Shown piece by piece: positions 8,279 to 17,473 of a stretch of DNA of 64,000 nt; within the stretch, counting starts at the first letter, position 1; every line of letters starts with the position of its first letter. The stretch covers positions 62,001 through 126,000 of the forward strand of contig NZ_JAAGPR010000019.1 of NCBI RefSeq assembly GCF_017104965.1, written 5' to 3'. The notes beneath the pieces are model-generated. The model did no database searches. It worked only from the letters and a program-made list of their open reading frames with translations, and was not told where the DNA came from. The stretch comes from Paraburkholderia sp. Ac-20340. GTDB lineage: Bacteria > Pseudomonadota > Gammaproteobacteria > Burkholderiales > Burkholderiaceae. The position numbers and the translations under genes are program-made.

Positions 8279-10252
8279 ATGAACGATAGACCGATGCCCG
8301 CCGCGCAGGCGGCGCCCGTGGAGGAGACCGCCCACGCCTCGCAGTTCGAGTTGCTGCGCCAGCGGCGTTTCGCGCCGTTTTTCTGGACGCAGTTCCTCGG
8401 CGCGATGAACGACAACGTCTTCAAGATCGGCTTCACGTCGCTGGTGACCTATCAGGCATCGCGTTTTTCGGGCGTCGATCCGAAGACCGTCGCGTTCCTG
8501 ATTTCGGCGATTTTCATCGTGCCGTTCGTGTTGCTCTCGGCGACCTCGGGGCAGATCGCCGATAAGTACGACAAGGCCGTCCTCACGCGCTGGGTCAAGA
8601 CCTTCGAAATTGCGGTGATGCTGGTTGGCGCAGCGGGTTTCTGGATGCACAGCGCGCCGCTGCTCTACCTGTGCACCTTCCTGATGGGTGTGCATTCGAC
8701 GGTGTTCGGGCCGATCAAGTACGCGTATCTGCCGCAGAAACTCAACAATGACGAACTGGTCGGCGGCAACGGCCTGGTGGAAATGGGCACCTTCGTCGCG
8801 ATTCTGATCGGTACCATCATGGGCGGCATCGCGGCAGGGATCGGCGCGGGCGAGGCGTCGGCAGCGGCAACGGCCGGCACGCCGGTGGGCGCATGGTGGC
8901 TTGGCGGGCTGTGTATCGTGATCGCGCTGATCGGCCGGGTGGCCAGCGGGTTCGTGCCACCGTGTCCATCGTCGCAGCCCGCGCTGCGCATCAACTGGAA
9001 TCCGTTTACCGAAACCTGGCGCAATCTGCGCCTCGCGCACGGCAACCGCACGGTGTTCCTGAGCCTGCTGGGCATTTCGTGGCTCTGGTTCGTGGGCGCG
9101 ACCTTTCTCGCTTCGTTCTTCAATTTCGCGAAAGACGTGCTGTCGGCCGATCCCGATGTCGTGACTCTGCTGCTGGCGATGTTCTCGCTCGGCATCGGTT
9201 TCGGCTCGATGATGTGCGAAAAGCTGTCGCGCCGGCGTATCGAAATCGGCCTCGTGCCGCTCGGGTCGATCGGCATGAGCGTGTTCGGCATCGACCTTTT
9301 TTTCGCGAGCCACGCGCTGCCTGCCGCGCCGCATCTGCTGTCGGTGGGCGAATTCATCGGCACCTTCGCGCACTGGCGCGTGCTGGCCGATCTGTTCCTG
9401 CTGGCGATGTTCGGCGGTTTCTACAGCGTGCCGCTCTACGCGCTGATCCAGAGCCGCAGCGCGCCGAGCCATCGCGCTCGCATCATCGCCGCCAATAACA
9501 TCCTCAATTCGCTGTTCATGATTGCTTCGGCGCTGATGGCGATGGGACTCTCGGCGGCGGGCGTGGGCGTGCCGGGCATCTTTCTCACGACGGCGCTGCT
9601 CAATATCGTCGTGGCGGCCTACATCTACACGCTGGTGCCCGAGTTCCTGCTGCGCTTCGTGGCCTGGGTGCTCGTGCATACGGTCTATCGCGTGCGTCTG
9701 GTGAATGCCGCGCGCATTCCCGCCGAAGGCCCGGCGGTGCTGGTCTGCAACCACGTGAGTTTCGTCGATGCCGTGGTCATCATGGCCGAAAGCCCGCGGC
9801 CGATCCGCTTCGTGATGGATCACCAGATTTTCCGCTCGCCCCTGCTCGGCTGGATGTTCCGGCACGCCAAGGCGATTCCGATCGCGCCCGCCCACCAGGA
9901 CGCCGCGCTGCTGGCGGCCGCCTACGATGCCTGCGCCGCCGCGCTGGCCGAGGGCGAACTGGTCTGCATCTTCCCCGAAGGCAAGATCACGCGCGACGGC
10001 GAGATGAATCCGTTCCGCCATGGCGTGACCGAAATTCTGAAGCGCCACCCGGCGCCTGTCGTGCCGATGGCGCTGCGCGGCCTGTGGGGCAGCATGTTCT
10101 CGCGGCATGCGGCTTCGGGGCAGGATCGGCCGGTGCGGCGCGGCATCACGAGCCGGCTGACGCTGGCGGTGGGAGAGCCTGTCGCGCCCGAAGACGTGAG
10201 CGTCGACGGACTGCAGCGCATGGTGACAGAACTGCGCGGCGCACGGCGCTGA
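8279..10252 (+). CDS. MFS lysophospholipid transporter-like protein fused to PlsC acyltransferase
   Basis: A 657-residue fusion. Residues about 25-430 form a twelve-helix MFS domain of the LplT (lysophospholipid flippase) type, beginning RRFAPFFWTQFLGAMNDNVFKIGF. Residues about 445-650 are a 1-acylglycerophosphate acyltransferase domain, with the catalytic NHVSFVD (H-x4-D, His492 and Asp497) and FPEGKITRDGEMNPF for phosphate binding. In E. coli, LplT is a separate protein and the acyltransferase is fused to an acyl-ACP synthetase (Aas). Here the AMP-binding ligase part is missing, so acyl groups must come from elsewhere. The likely role is to flip and reacylate lysophospholipids at the inner membrane. 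I start at the ATG at 8279 because the earlier codons lie in the terminator. Confidence 0.88.
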   Translation: MNDRPMPAAQAAPVEETAHASQFELLRQRRFAPFFWTQFLGAMNDNVFKIGFTSLVTYQASRFSGVDPKTVAFLISAIFIVPFVLLSATSGQIADKYDKAVLTRWVKTFEIAVMLVGAAGFWMHSAPLLYLCTFLMGVHSTVFGPIKYAYLPQKLNNDELVGGNGLVEMGTFVAILIGTIMGGIAAGIGAGEASAAATAGTPVGAWWLGGLCIVIALIGRVASGFVPPCPSSQPALRINWNPFTETWRNLRLAHGNRTVFLSLLGISWLWFVGATFLASFFNFAKDVLSADPDVVTLLLAMFSLGIGFGSMMCEKLSRRRIEIGLVPLGSIGMSVFGIDLFFASHALPAAPHLLSVGEFIGTFAHWRVLADLFLLAMFGGFYSVPLYALIQSRSAPSHRARIIAANNILNSLFMIASALMAMGLSAAGVGVPGIFLTTALLNIVVAAYIYTLVPEFLLRFVAWVLVHTVYRVRLVNAARIPAEGPAVLVCNHVSFVDAVVIMAESPRPIRFVMDHQIFRSPLLGWMFRHAKAIPIAPAHQDAALLAAAYDACAAALAEGELVCIFPEGKITRDGEMNPFRHGVTEILKRHPAPVVPMALRGLWGSMFSRHAASGQDRPVRRGITSRLTLAVGEPVAPEDVSVDGLQRMVTELRGARR

Positions 10253-10360
10253 AGCCGGCGTAAAGCGGGGCGGCGGCATCGGGCCTGAAAGGCGCCCCAG
10301 GCGCGGGGCCGCGCGGACTGGCATAATGCTGGATTCCCCGAATTACTTTGGACGACTGCC

Positions 10361-11461
10361 ATGTCCGGCAACACGCTCGGTACGCTTTTCACCGTCACCA
10401 CCTTCGGCGAATCCCACGGCCCCGCCATCGGCTGTGTCATCGACGGCTGCCCGCCCGGCATGGCGCTCACCGAAGCCGATATCCAGATCGATCTGGACCG
10501 CCGCCGTCCCGGCACCTCGCGTCACGTCACGCAGCGCCAGGAAGCCGACCAGGTCGAAATCCTCTCGGGCGTGTTCGAAGGCGTCACGACCGGCACGCCC
10601 ATCGCGCTGCTGATCCGCAACACCGACCAGCGCAGCAAGGACTACGGCAATATCGTCGAGACCTTCCGCCCGGGTCACGCCGATTACACCTATTGGCAGA
10701 AGTACGGCATCCGCGACTATCGTGGCGGCGGCCGTTCGTCGGCGCGTCTGACGGCGCCCACGGTGGCGGCGGGCGCGGTTGCGAAGAAGTGGCTGCGCGA
10801 GCGCTTCGGCGTGGAAGTGCGCGGCTACATGAGCGCGCTCGGCGAGATCGACGTGCCGTTCGTCGGCTGGCAGCACGTGCATGAGAACCCGTTCTTCGCC
10901 GCGAACGCCGATGTCGTGCCGCAGCTCGAGGCGTATATGGACGCGCTGCGCAAGGACGGCGACTCGATCGGCGCACGCATCAACGTGGTCGCGAGCGGCG
11001 TGCCGGTGGGCTGGGGCGAGCCGCTGTTCGACCGCCTCGACGCCGACATCGCACACGCGATGATGGGCATCAACGCGGTGAAGGGCATCGAGATCGGCGC
11101 GGGCTTCGCAAGCGTCGCGCAACGCGGCTCGACCCACGGCGACGAACTCACGCCCAACGGTTTCCACGGCAATCACGCTGGCGGCATTCTCGGCGGCATT
11201 TCGACGGGGCAGGACATCACCGTGTCGCTCGCGATCAAGCCGACGTCGAGCATCCGCACGCCGCGCCGTTCGATCGACAAGGCGGGCGAACCGGCGATGG
11301 TCGAAACCTTCGGCCGCCATGATCCGTGCGTGGGCATTCGCGCCACGCCGATCGCCGAAGCCATGCTGGCGCTCGTGCTGATCGATCACGCCATGCGCCA
11401 TCGCGCGCAGAACGCCGATGTGGTGGTGTCGACGCCGAAGATCGCGGCCAGCGATAGCTGA
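10361..11461 (+). CDS. aroC: Chorismate synthase
   Basis: A 366-residue enzyme that converts 5-enolpyruvylshikimate 3-phosphate to chorismate, the last step of the shikimate pathway, using reduced FMN. It shows FGESHGPAIG at residues 15-24 and the conserved RRRPGTSRHVTQR, SARLTAPTVAAGAVAKK, HGDELTPNGFHGNHAGGILGG and KPTSSI motifs. The length is standard. It lies downstream of the MFS-acyltransferase gene with a 108-base spacer and ends at a strong terminator. Nothing is odd about it. Confidence 0.97.
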   Translation: MSGNTLGTLFTVTTFGESHGPAIGCVIDGCPPGMALTEADIQIDLDRRRPGTSRHVTQRQEADQVEILSGVFEGVTTGTPIALLIRNTDQRSKDYGNIVETFRPGHADYTYWQKYGIRDYRGGGRSSARLTAPTVAAGAVAKKWLRERFGVEVRGYMSALGEIDVPFVGWQHVHENPFFAANADVVPQLEAYMDALRKDGDSIGARINVVASGVPVGWGEPLFDRLDADIAHAMMGINAVKGIEIGAGFASVAQRGSTHGDELTPNGFHGNHAGGILGGISTGQDITVSLAIKPTSSIRTPRRSIDKAGEPAMVETFGRHDPCVGIRATPIAEAMLALVLIDHAMRHRAQNADVVVSTPKIAASDS

Positions 11462-11506
11462 ATCGCCGATTGCGTTACCCGGCGCGCGCCGGGCTGAAAG
11501 CGCCAC

Positions 11507-11557
11507 AACGCCGCCAGGCAGAGCGTCATCGACGCTCGCCTGGCGGCGTTTTGTTTT
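11507..11557 (+). terminator. Rho-independent terminator after aroC
   Basis: A 13-base stem (AACGCCGCCAGGC with GCCTGGCGGCGTT) continues after one bulged A into a further 7-base stem (GAGCGTC with GACGCTC) around the loop ATC. TTTTGTTTTAG follows. This is one of the strongest terminators in the window. Confidence 0.93.
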
Positions 11558-11703
11558 AGCGACGAACGTATCGCCGTGCGAGGCAAGGTGTCGCATGACG
11601 ATGCCGGTTTGCGTCTTTTTAAGACTTCGCCAATGTACTGGCGCAGCGAAGCCCCATACATTGCCCCGATCGGCGCATTTCGCGCATTTGACGGGCAGTG
11701 TCC

Positions 11704-13410
11704 ATGAACGCTTCGCTTCCTCCCGCTTCGCTGTCGCAGATCTGGCGGGCCGCACGCTCTCTGCACGCGGCGGGCGCACACGACGATGCGCTCGACGCGT
11801 TCGCACAGGTGCTTTCGGCCCAGCCGGACGACCCCGAAGCGCTCGATCTGGCGGCGCGCACGCTTGCAGGCCGCGACCGGCCCGGCGAGGCGCCAGCGTT
11901 GACCACCGCGCTCGCACAGGCTGACGCTTATTTCGCGCTGGGCGCCTGGTTGTTCCAGCGCGGCTGCGTCGCCGCGGCCGGGCGTGCTTACCGCTGCGTG
12001 TTGTCGATACGGCCGAACGACGTATCGGCATATTCGAACCTCAGCGTCGTGCTGATGCAGCAGGCGCAGCCGGACGAAGCCGAGGCGTTGCTCCAGCGGG
12101 CGCTCGAAATCGATCCTGCGCACGTCGGCGCGTTGTTGCATCAAGGGCTGCTGATGTGGCGGCTCGGTCGGCTCGCGCAGTCCGAAGCTGCGTATCGCGC
12201 CGCGCTCGCGCACCGGCCGGACAACGTGTTCGCCTGGAACAATCTCGGTTTGCTGCTGAAGGACATGAACCGGCTGCCGGAATCGGAAGAGGCGTGCCGT
12301 CGCGCGCTCGCGCTCAACGACAATCTCGCCGAGGTGCATAACAACCTCGGCAACGCGCTCTGGCAACTCGGCCGTGTCGACGAATCGATCGACGCCTATC
12401 GACGCTCGCTCGCGCTGCGCCCGGACTACACGGCCGCGCGCGCGAATCTGGCCTTGCCGTTGCTGTGTCTCGGCGACTACGCGGCGGGCTGGCCTTTGTA
12501 CGAAGCGCGGCATGAGGTGTCGATCGGTGCCGAAGGCGTCGAGCGGCTGCCGGTGCCTTATCCGCAGTGGCAGGGCGAATCGCTCGCGGGCAAATCGGTG
12601 CTGATCTGGCCGGAACAGGGGCTCGGCGACAGCCTGCAGTTCTGCCGCTATGTGCCGATGCTGAAGGCACTGGGCGCGTCGCAGGTGAGCGTGGCGTGCG
12701 CGCCGACGCAACAGCGGCTGTTCGAAACGCTGGCGGGCGCCGACACGGTGATTCCGCTCAACGGCCAAGGCCGGATCGAGCGCCACGATTACTGGTGTTT
12801 GATGATGAGCCTGCCGCTGCGTTTCGCCACGACGGTCGCGACGATTCCGGCGCGCGTGCCGTATCTGCATGCGCAGGCGGCGGATGTCGACAGATTCCGG
12901 CAGCGCCTGCCAGCCGGCGCGCCGAAGGTCGGCCTCGTGTGGGCAGGCAATCCGCGTGCGGATCAGGCTGGCTCGTATGCGATGGATCAGCGCCGCTCGC
13001 TCGATGCGCAGGCGTTTGTGCCGCTGCTCAAGACGCCGGGCGTCACGTTCGTGAGCTTGCAGCTGGGCGAAACCACTCGCCCGCAGATTGCAGCATTGCC
13101 TGCCGCGCTGCGCCCGTTCGATCCCATGGACGATGTGCGCGATTTCGCCGATACGGCGGCCATCGTTGCGAATCTCGATCTGGTGATTACCGTCGATACA
13201 TCGACGGCGCATCTGGTCGGCGCGCTCGGCAAGCCGGTGTGGGTGCTGTCGCGTTATGCCGCGTGCTGGCGGTGGTTCAGGGAGCGCGAAGATTCGCCCT
13301 GGTATCCGACTGCGCGGGTCTTTCGGCAGACGCAGCCCGATGGCTGGGACGACGCGCTGCGGCGTGTCGAGCGTGCGCTTGAGGAATGGGTGGCGGCGCG
13401 CGCAGCGTAG
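11704..13410 (+). CDS. TPR protein with C-terminal glycosyltransferase-family-9-like domain
   Basis: A 568-residue protein. The first 270 residues are tetratricopeptide repeats, with typical units such as AAGRAYRCVLSIRPNDVSAYSNLSVVLMQ and VFAWNNLGLLLKDMNRLPESEEACRRAL. From about residue 290 (KSVLIWPEQGLGDSLQFCRYVPML) to the end it resembles heptosyltransferase-like GT9 folds, with VDTSTAHLVGALGKPVWVLSRYA near 500. Such TPR-GT9 proteins are common in Burkholderiaceae and are suspected to glycosylate surface polymers or proteins; the acceptor is unknown. A GTG two codons earlier (11698) is an alternative start. The gene is flanked by terminators and so is probably monocistronic. Confidence 0.82.
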   Translation: MNASLPPASLSQIWRAARSLHAAGAHDDALDAFAQVLSAQPDDPEALDLAARTLAGRDRPGEAPALTTALAQADAYFALGAWLFQRGCVAAAGRAYRCVLSIRPNDVSAYSNLSVVLMQQAQPDEAEALLQRALEIDPAHVGALLHQGLLMWRLGRLAQSEAAYRAALAHRPDNVFAWNNLGLLLKDMNRLPESEEACRRALALNDNLAEVHNNLGNALWQLGRVDESIDAYRRSLALRPDYTAARANLALPLLCLGDYAAGWPLYEARHEVSIGAEGVERLPVPYPQWQGESLAGKSVLIWPEQGLGDSLQFCRYVPMLKALGASQVSVACAPTQQRLFETLAGADTVIPLNGQGRIERHDYWCLMMSLPLRFATTVATIPARVPYLHAQAADVDRFRQRLPAGAPKVGLVWAGNPRADQAGSYAMDQRRSLDAQAFVPLLKTPGVTFVSLQLGETTRPQIAALPAALRPFDPMDDVRDFADTAAIVANLDLVITVDTSTAHLVGALGKPVWVLSRYAACWRWFREREDSPWYPTARVFRQTQPDGWDDALRRVERALEEWVAARAA

Positions 13411-13438
13411 CGCTGGGGCGGGGCAGGGTAGAAAGCAG

Positions 13439-13463
13439 AAGGGCCGCTAGACGCGGCCCTTTG
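13439..13463. terminator. Bidirectional terminator between TPR gene and ETF-QO gene
   Basis: AAGGGCCGC pairs with GCGGCCCTT around the loop TAGAC, between two convergent genes. There are A-rich bases on the left and a short T run on the right, so it can serve both strands. Confidence 0.75.
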
Positions 13464-13470
13464 TACAACG

Positions 13471-15144
13471 TTACATGTTCGGATAGTTCGGTCCGCCGCC
13501 GCCTTCCGGCGTGACCCAGACGATGTTCTGCGTCGGGTCCTTGATATCGCAGGTCTTGCAGTGCACGCAGTTCTGCGCGTTGATCTGCAGACGATCGCTA
13601 CCGTCGTCGTTCTTCACGAACTCGTACACGGCCGCCGGGCAGAAGCGCGCTTCAGGACCGGCATAGGTGCGCAGGTTCACATCGACGGGCACCTTCGCAT
13701 CTTTCAGCGTCAAATGCGCGGGCTGATTCTCTTCATGATTGGTGTTCGAGATGAACACCGAAGAGAGCCGGTCGAACGTGAGCTTGCCGTCAGGTTTCGG
13801 ATACTCGATCGGTTTGCATTGCGACGCGGGTTTCAGCATTTCGTTGTCGCGATGCTGGTGATGCAGCGTCCACGGCACATTGCCGCCCAGCAGCTTCTGC
13901 TCGATGCCGACCATCAGCGTGCCCAGATACAGGCCCTTGCTCATCCACTGCTTGAAGTTGCGCGCCTTGTACAGTTCTTCGTGCAGCCACGACTTCTTGA
14001 ACGCTTCCGGGTAGGCCGCGAGTTCATCGCTCTGACGGCCCGCCTGAACCGCTTCGAACGCGGCTTCCGCAGCCAGCATGCCGGTCTTGATCGCCGCGTG
14101 GCTGCCCTTGATACGCGCGGCGTTCAGGAAGCCCGCATCGTCGCCAACGAGCGCGCCGCCCGGGAACACGAGCTTCGGCAGCGACATCAGACCGCCCGCC
14201 GTCATCGCACGCGCGCCGTACGACACGCGCTTGCCGCCTTCCAGATACTGGCGGATCGCCGGATGCGTCTTGTAGCGTTGAAACTCCTCGAACGGCGACA
14301 GATACGGATTCGTATAAGCCAGGCCGACGACAAAACCCACCATCACCTGGTTATTGTCGATGTGATACAGGAACGAGCCACCGTAGGTATCGCTCTCCAG
14401 CGGCCAGCCAGCCGTGTGAATCACCAGACCCGGCTGATGCTTGGCCGGATCGATTTCCCAGAGCTCTTTGATGCCGATGCCATAAACCTGCGGATCGGCG
14501 TCCTTATCGAGCTTCAGCTTTTCATTGAGCTGGCGGCCAAGATGTCCACGCGCGCCTTCGCAGAACAGCGTGTACTTCGCGTGCAACTCCATGCCGAGCT
14601 GGAAATTTTCGGTCGGCTCGCCATCCTTGCCGACGCCCATGTTGCCCGTCGCGACGCCCTTGACCGAGCCATCGTCGTTGAACAGCACTTCGGCGGCCGG
14701 AAAGCCGGGAAAAATCTCGACGCCGAGCGCCTCGGCCTGTTGACCCAGCCAGCGCGTCACGTTCGCGAGGCTGATCACGTAATTGCCGTGGTTCTTGAAA
14801 TTGTCGGGCAGCGCCCAGTTCGGCACGGCCTTCGCGCCCGTTTCCGAGAGAAACAGGAACTTGTCTTCCGTCACGGGGACGTCCAGCGGCGCACCTTGCT
14901 CCTTCCAGTCGGGGAAGAGTTCGGTGAGCGCGCGCGGGTCCATGACCGCGCCCGAGAGGATATGCGCCCCGATTTCAGAGCCTTTTTCCAGCACGCACAC
15001 GCCAATATCGGCGCCTTTTTCGGCAGCCAGTTGCTTCAGGCGGATGGCCGCCGACAGCCCGGCGGGGCCGCCACCGACGATCACGACGTCATATTCCATC
15101 GACTCGCGTGGGCCGTATTGCTCCAAGAGACTTGTGGGGGTCAT
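13471..15144 (-). CDS. Electron transfer flavoprotein-ubiquinone oxidoreductase
   Basis: A 557-residue ETF-QO, often named etfD or fixC in databases. It takes electrons from acyl-CoA and related dehydrogenases through ETF and gives them to ubiquinone at the inner membrane. The FAD-binding motif VIVGGGPAGLSAA spans residues 21-33. The C-terminal end carries the 4Fe-4S ligands (FCPAAVYEF, then CVHCKTCDIKDPTQNI). I start at the ATG at 15144 because AGAGGAGCT sits just upstream; in-frame codons further up lie inside the divergent promoter region. The gene is divergent from an SDR and near a thioesterase and scoAB, which fits fatty acid or ketone-body catabolism. Confidence 0.95.
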   Translation of the reverse strand: MTPTSLLEQYGPRESMEYDVVIVGGGPAGLSAAIRLKQLAAEKGADIGVCVLEKGSEIGAHILSGAVMDPRALTELFPDWKEQGAPLDVPVTEDKFLFLSETGAKAVPNWALPDNFKNHGNYVISLANVTRWLGQQAEALGVEIFPGFPAAEVLFNDDGSVKGVATGNMGVGKDGEPTENFQLGMELHAKYTLFCEGARGHLGRQLNEKLKLDKDADPQVYGIGIKELWEIDPAKHQPGLVIHTAGWPLESDTYGGSFLYHIDNNQVMVGFVVGLAYTNPYLSPFEEFQRYKTHPAIRQYLEGGKRVSYGARAMTAGGLMSLPKLVFPGGALVGDDAGFLNAARIKGSHAAIKTGMLAAEAAFEAVQAGRQSDELAAYPEAFKKSWLHEELYKARNFKQWMSKGLYLGTLMVGIEQKLLGGNVPWTLHHQHRDNEMLKPASQCKPIEYPKPDGKLTFDRLSSVFISNTNHEENQPAHLTLKDAKVPVDVNLRTYAGPEARFCPAAVYEFVKNDDGSDRLQINAQNCVHCKTCDIKDPTQNIVWVTPEGGGGPNYPNM

Positions 15145-15321
15145 TAAAGCTCCTCTTGCCATTAGAATGCTTTTTTCGGGTTCGTATTGTCGGGTAACGC
15201 TCCCCTTGCCGCAACCCGACAAACCCGCATTAGCACGATCGTTCTATTTTATGCCAGAATGCCCGGCTTGCCGCCGGTGGTGCGTTCTGGCGTCCCGTCA
15301 TCCCTTGAACAGGAAGCGAAA

Positions 15322-16101
15322 ATGGGCCGTTCGATCAATCTTGAAGGGAAGGTGGCGATGATTACCGGCGCGTCGAGCGGTCTCGGCAAGCGCTTCGCCC
15401 AGGTGCTCTCGCAGGCCGGCGCAAAAGTCGTGCTGGCCAGCCGTCGCGTCGAGCGGCTCAAGGAACTGCGTGCGGAAATCGAAGCCGATGGCGGCGCCGC
15501 GCACGTGGTTTCGCTCGATGTCACCGACTACCAGAGCATCCGCTCGGCGGTCGCCCATGCCGAAACCGAGGCCGGCACCATCGACATCCTCGTCAACAAT
15601 TCGGGCGTCTCGACCACCCAAAAGCTCGCCGACGTCACGCCCGCCGATTTCGAATACGTGTTCGACACCAACACGCGCGGCGCCTTCTTCGTCGCGCAGG
15701 AAGTGGCCAAACGCATGATCATGCGCGGCAACGGCGGCGGCTCGAAACCGGCTTACCGCATCATCAACATCGCTTCCGTGGCCGGTTTGAGCGTGTTGCC
15801 GCAGATCGGCCTCTATTCGATCAGCAAGGCAGCGGTCGTGCATATGACCAAGGCGATGGCGCTGGAGTGGGGCCGCCACGGCATCAACGTCAACGCGATC
15901 TGTCCCGGTTATATCGATACCGAGATCAATCACCACCACTGGGCGACCGAGCAGGGCCAGAAGCTCGTGTCGATGCTGCCGCGCCACCGCGTAGGCACGC
16001 CCGCCGACCTCGACGGTCTGCTTTTGCTGCTGGCCGCCGACGAATCGGCCTTCATGAACGGCTCGATCATCACCGCCGACGATGGTTTCGGCCTGACCTG
16101 A
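15322..16101 (+). CDS. SDR family oxidoreductase
   Basis: A 259-residue classical short-chain dehydrogenase. The dinucleotide-binding motif TGASSGLG is at residues 15-22, the NNSG motif is in ILVNNSGVS, and the catalytic Tyr165 and Lys169 lie in YSISK. The C-terminal CPGYIDTEIN is typical. It probably reduces or oxidises a 3-hydroxyacyl or related substrate with NAD(P)(H). The start is the ATG at 15322, preceded by AGGAAG; residues encoded further upstream look spurious. It is 47 bases upstream of a hotdog thioesterase on the same strand, so a two-gene acyl-CoA operon is likely. Confidence 0.9.
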   Translation: MGRSINLEGKVAMITGASSGLGKRFAQVLSQAGAKVVLASRRVERLKELRAEIEADGGAAHVVSLDVTDYQSIRSAVAHAETEAGTIDILVNNSGVSTTQKLADVTPADFEYVFDTNTRGAFFVAQEVAKRMIMRGNGGGSKPAYRIINIASVAGLSVLPQIGLYSISKAAVVHMTKAMALEWGRHGINVNAICPGYIDTEINHHHWATEQGQKLVSMLPRHRVGTPADLDGLLLLLAADESAFMNGSIITADDGFGLT

Positions 16102-16148
16102 GCCGCCGTATTCCTTAACGTATTCCCGCTACCCGAAGTCGAAGTGCA

Positions 16149-16598
16149 ATGAGTGAAATGAACGATTACCACCCTGTTTTTGAAATGACCATGCCGATCC
16201 GTTGGGGCGACATGGACGCGTTCGGTCACGTGAACAACACGGTCTACTTCCGCTACATGGAGCAGGTGCGGATTTCCTGGTTCGAACAGCTTGGCGTGGC
16301 CGGCGAAAGCCGTGAGAGCGGTAACGCGCAGGGGCCGGTGATCGTCAATGCGTCGATGGAGTTTCTCAAGCAATTGCACTATCCGGGCGACATCGTCTGC
16401 ACGATGACGGTGGGCCAGCCCGGCCGCAGCAGCTTCGACACCGGTTTCGAACTGCGTCGCGCGGACGAGCCCGACACCGTTTATGCACGCGGCAATGCGC
16501 GCTGCGTCTGGATCGACTACGAAGCCGGCAAGTCGGTGCCGATTCCCGATCACCTGCGCTCGACCATCGAAAACGCGCCGCTCGTCAAGGCGCGCTGA
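16149..16598 (+). CDS. Acyl-CoA thioesterase, hotdog fold (4-hydroxybenzoyl-CoA thioesterase type)
   Basis: A 149-residue hotdog protein with RWGDMDAFGHVNNTVYFRYMEQVR. The aspartate and the H-V-N-N segment near residues 21-30 are the active-site signature of the YbgC / 4-hydroxybenzoyl-CoA thioesterase group. It hydrolyses acyl- or aryl-CoA in the cytoplasm; the chain-length preference is not readable. An alternative start is the ATG three codons in. It follows the SDR gene closely and is convergent with the PAS-LuxR gene. Confidence 0.9.
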   Translation: MSEMNDYHPVFEMTMPIRWGDMDAFGHVNNTVYFRYMEQVRISWFEQLGVAGESRESGNAQGPVIVNASMEFLKQLHYPGDIVCTMTVGQPGRSSFDTGFELRRADEPDTVYARGNARCVWIDYEAGKSVPIPDHLRSTIENAPLVKAR

Positions 16599-16667
16599 TA
16601 CGCGCATTCTGCGCGTGTTTCACGCGGCGCCGATCTGCGCCGCGTCTCCCTCTCCTCAGAACCGGAT

Positions 16668-17234
16668 TTATTGCCCGAGCAGCCGCTGCAGCAGCTCGGT
16701 GGCGTTGCCGGTGTCGTACTTGCGCATGAGCCGCGCGCGGTAGACGTCTACCGTGCGCGGGCTGATGTCCAGAATCCGTCCGATCTGCTTGCTCGTCTTG
16801 CCCGTCACCAGTTGCGCGGCGATTTCGCGCTCGCGCGGCGTCAGTTCCACCGCCACGCGCCGCGTCGCGCTCAGATCCTCGAAGGTCCAGACGCCCGCCG
16901 CGTGAGGCGCCGCCCGGTCGAGCGAGCGGCCGGTGACGTGACACCAGAACAGTTCGCCGTTTGCGCGCTTCATGATGCGGTCGTCGGCGTAACTGCCTTG
17001 CGCGGTCATGATCGGCGGAATGCGCTCGCCAATGCGCTCGAATTCGTCCGCCGACGGATACAGCACCTGAAACGATTGGCCGACCAGCGCCTCGCGCGGA
17101 CAGCGGAAGATCGCGCAAACGGCCTCGTTGCAGTCTTCGATGATGCGCTCGCGCGCAATCACGAGGCCGATGGGCGCGAGGTGAAAGGCGGTCCGGTAAT
17201 CGAGCGCGGAAGTGACGGTGGCGGTTTCAGGCAT
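16668..17234 (-). CDS. PAS-LuxR transcriptional regulator
   Basis: A 188-residue regulator. A PAS sensor domain covers about residues 10-120 (LAPIGLVIARERIIEDCNEA, with GELFWCHVTGRSLD near its end). A LuxR/FixJ-type helix-turn-helix follows at about 128-172 (LTPREREIAAQLVTGKTSKQIGRILDISPRTVDVYRARLMRKY). There is no receiver domain, so it is a one-component sensor rather than a phosphorelay output. I start at MPETATVTS because the 25 residues further upstream are not domain-like. It diverges from scoA across 239 bases, which makes scoAB a plausible target. Confidence 0.85.
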   Translation of the reverse strand: MPETATVTSALDYRTAFHLAPIGLVIARERIIEDCNEAVCAIFRCPREALVGQSFQVLYPSADEFERIGERIPPIMTAQGSYADDRIMKRANGELFWCHVTGRSLDRAAPHAAGVWTFEDLSATRRVAVELTPREREIAAQLVTGKTSKQIGRILDISPRTVDVYRARLMRKYDTGNATELLQRLLGQ

Positions 17235-17473
17235 GGCGGTTGATACGGGTATGGCTTTATGTATTTTTGCGTATTGTGCCGCAATGCCCGCCCAGCGTAC
17301 GCTTCCCATCCATCAGAGGGCCGCGCGGGCAGTGCGCCGGGTTCACGGCAGCGCCACTGCGGCATGACTAGAATGGGGCATCCGGGCGTGTATCGCACCC
17401 GCGTGCCAGGCTGAACAACTAGATTGATCGAACAACGCATCAACGTATTTCCATTCGAGGAAGGGACACACTG

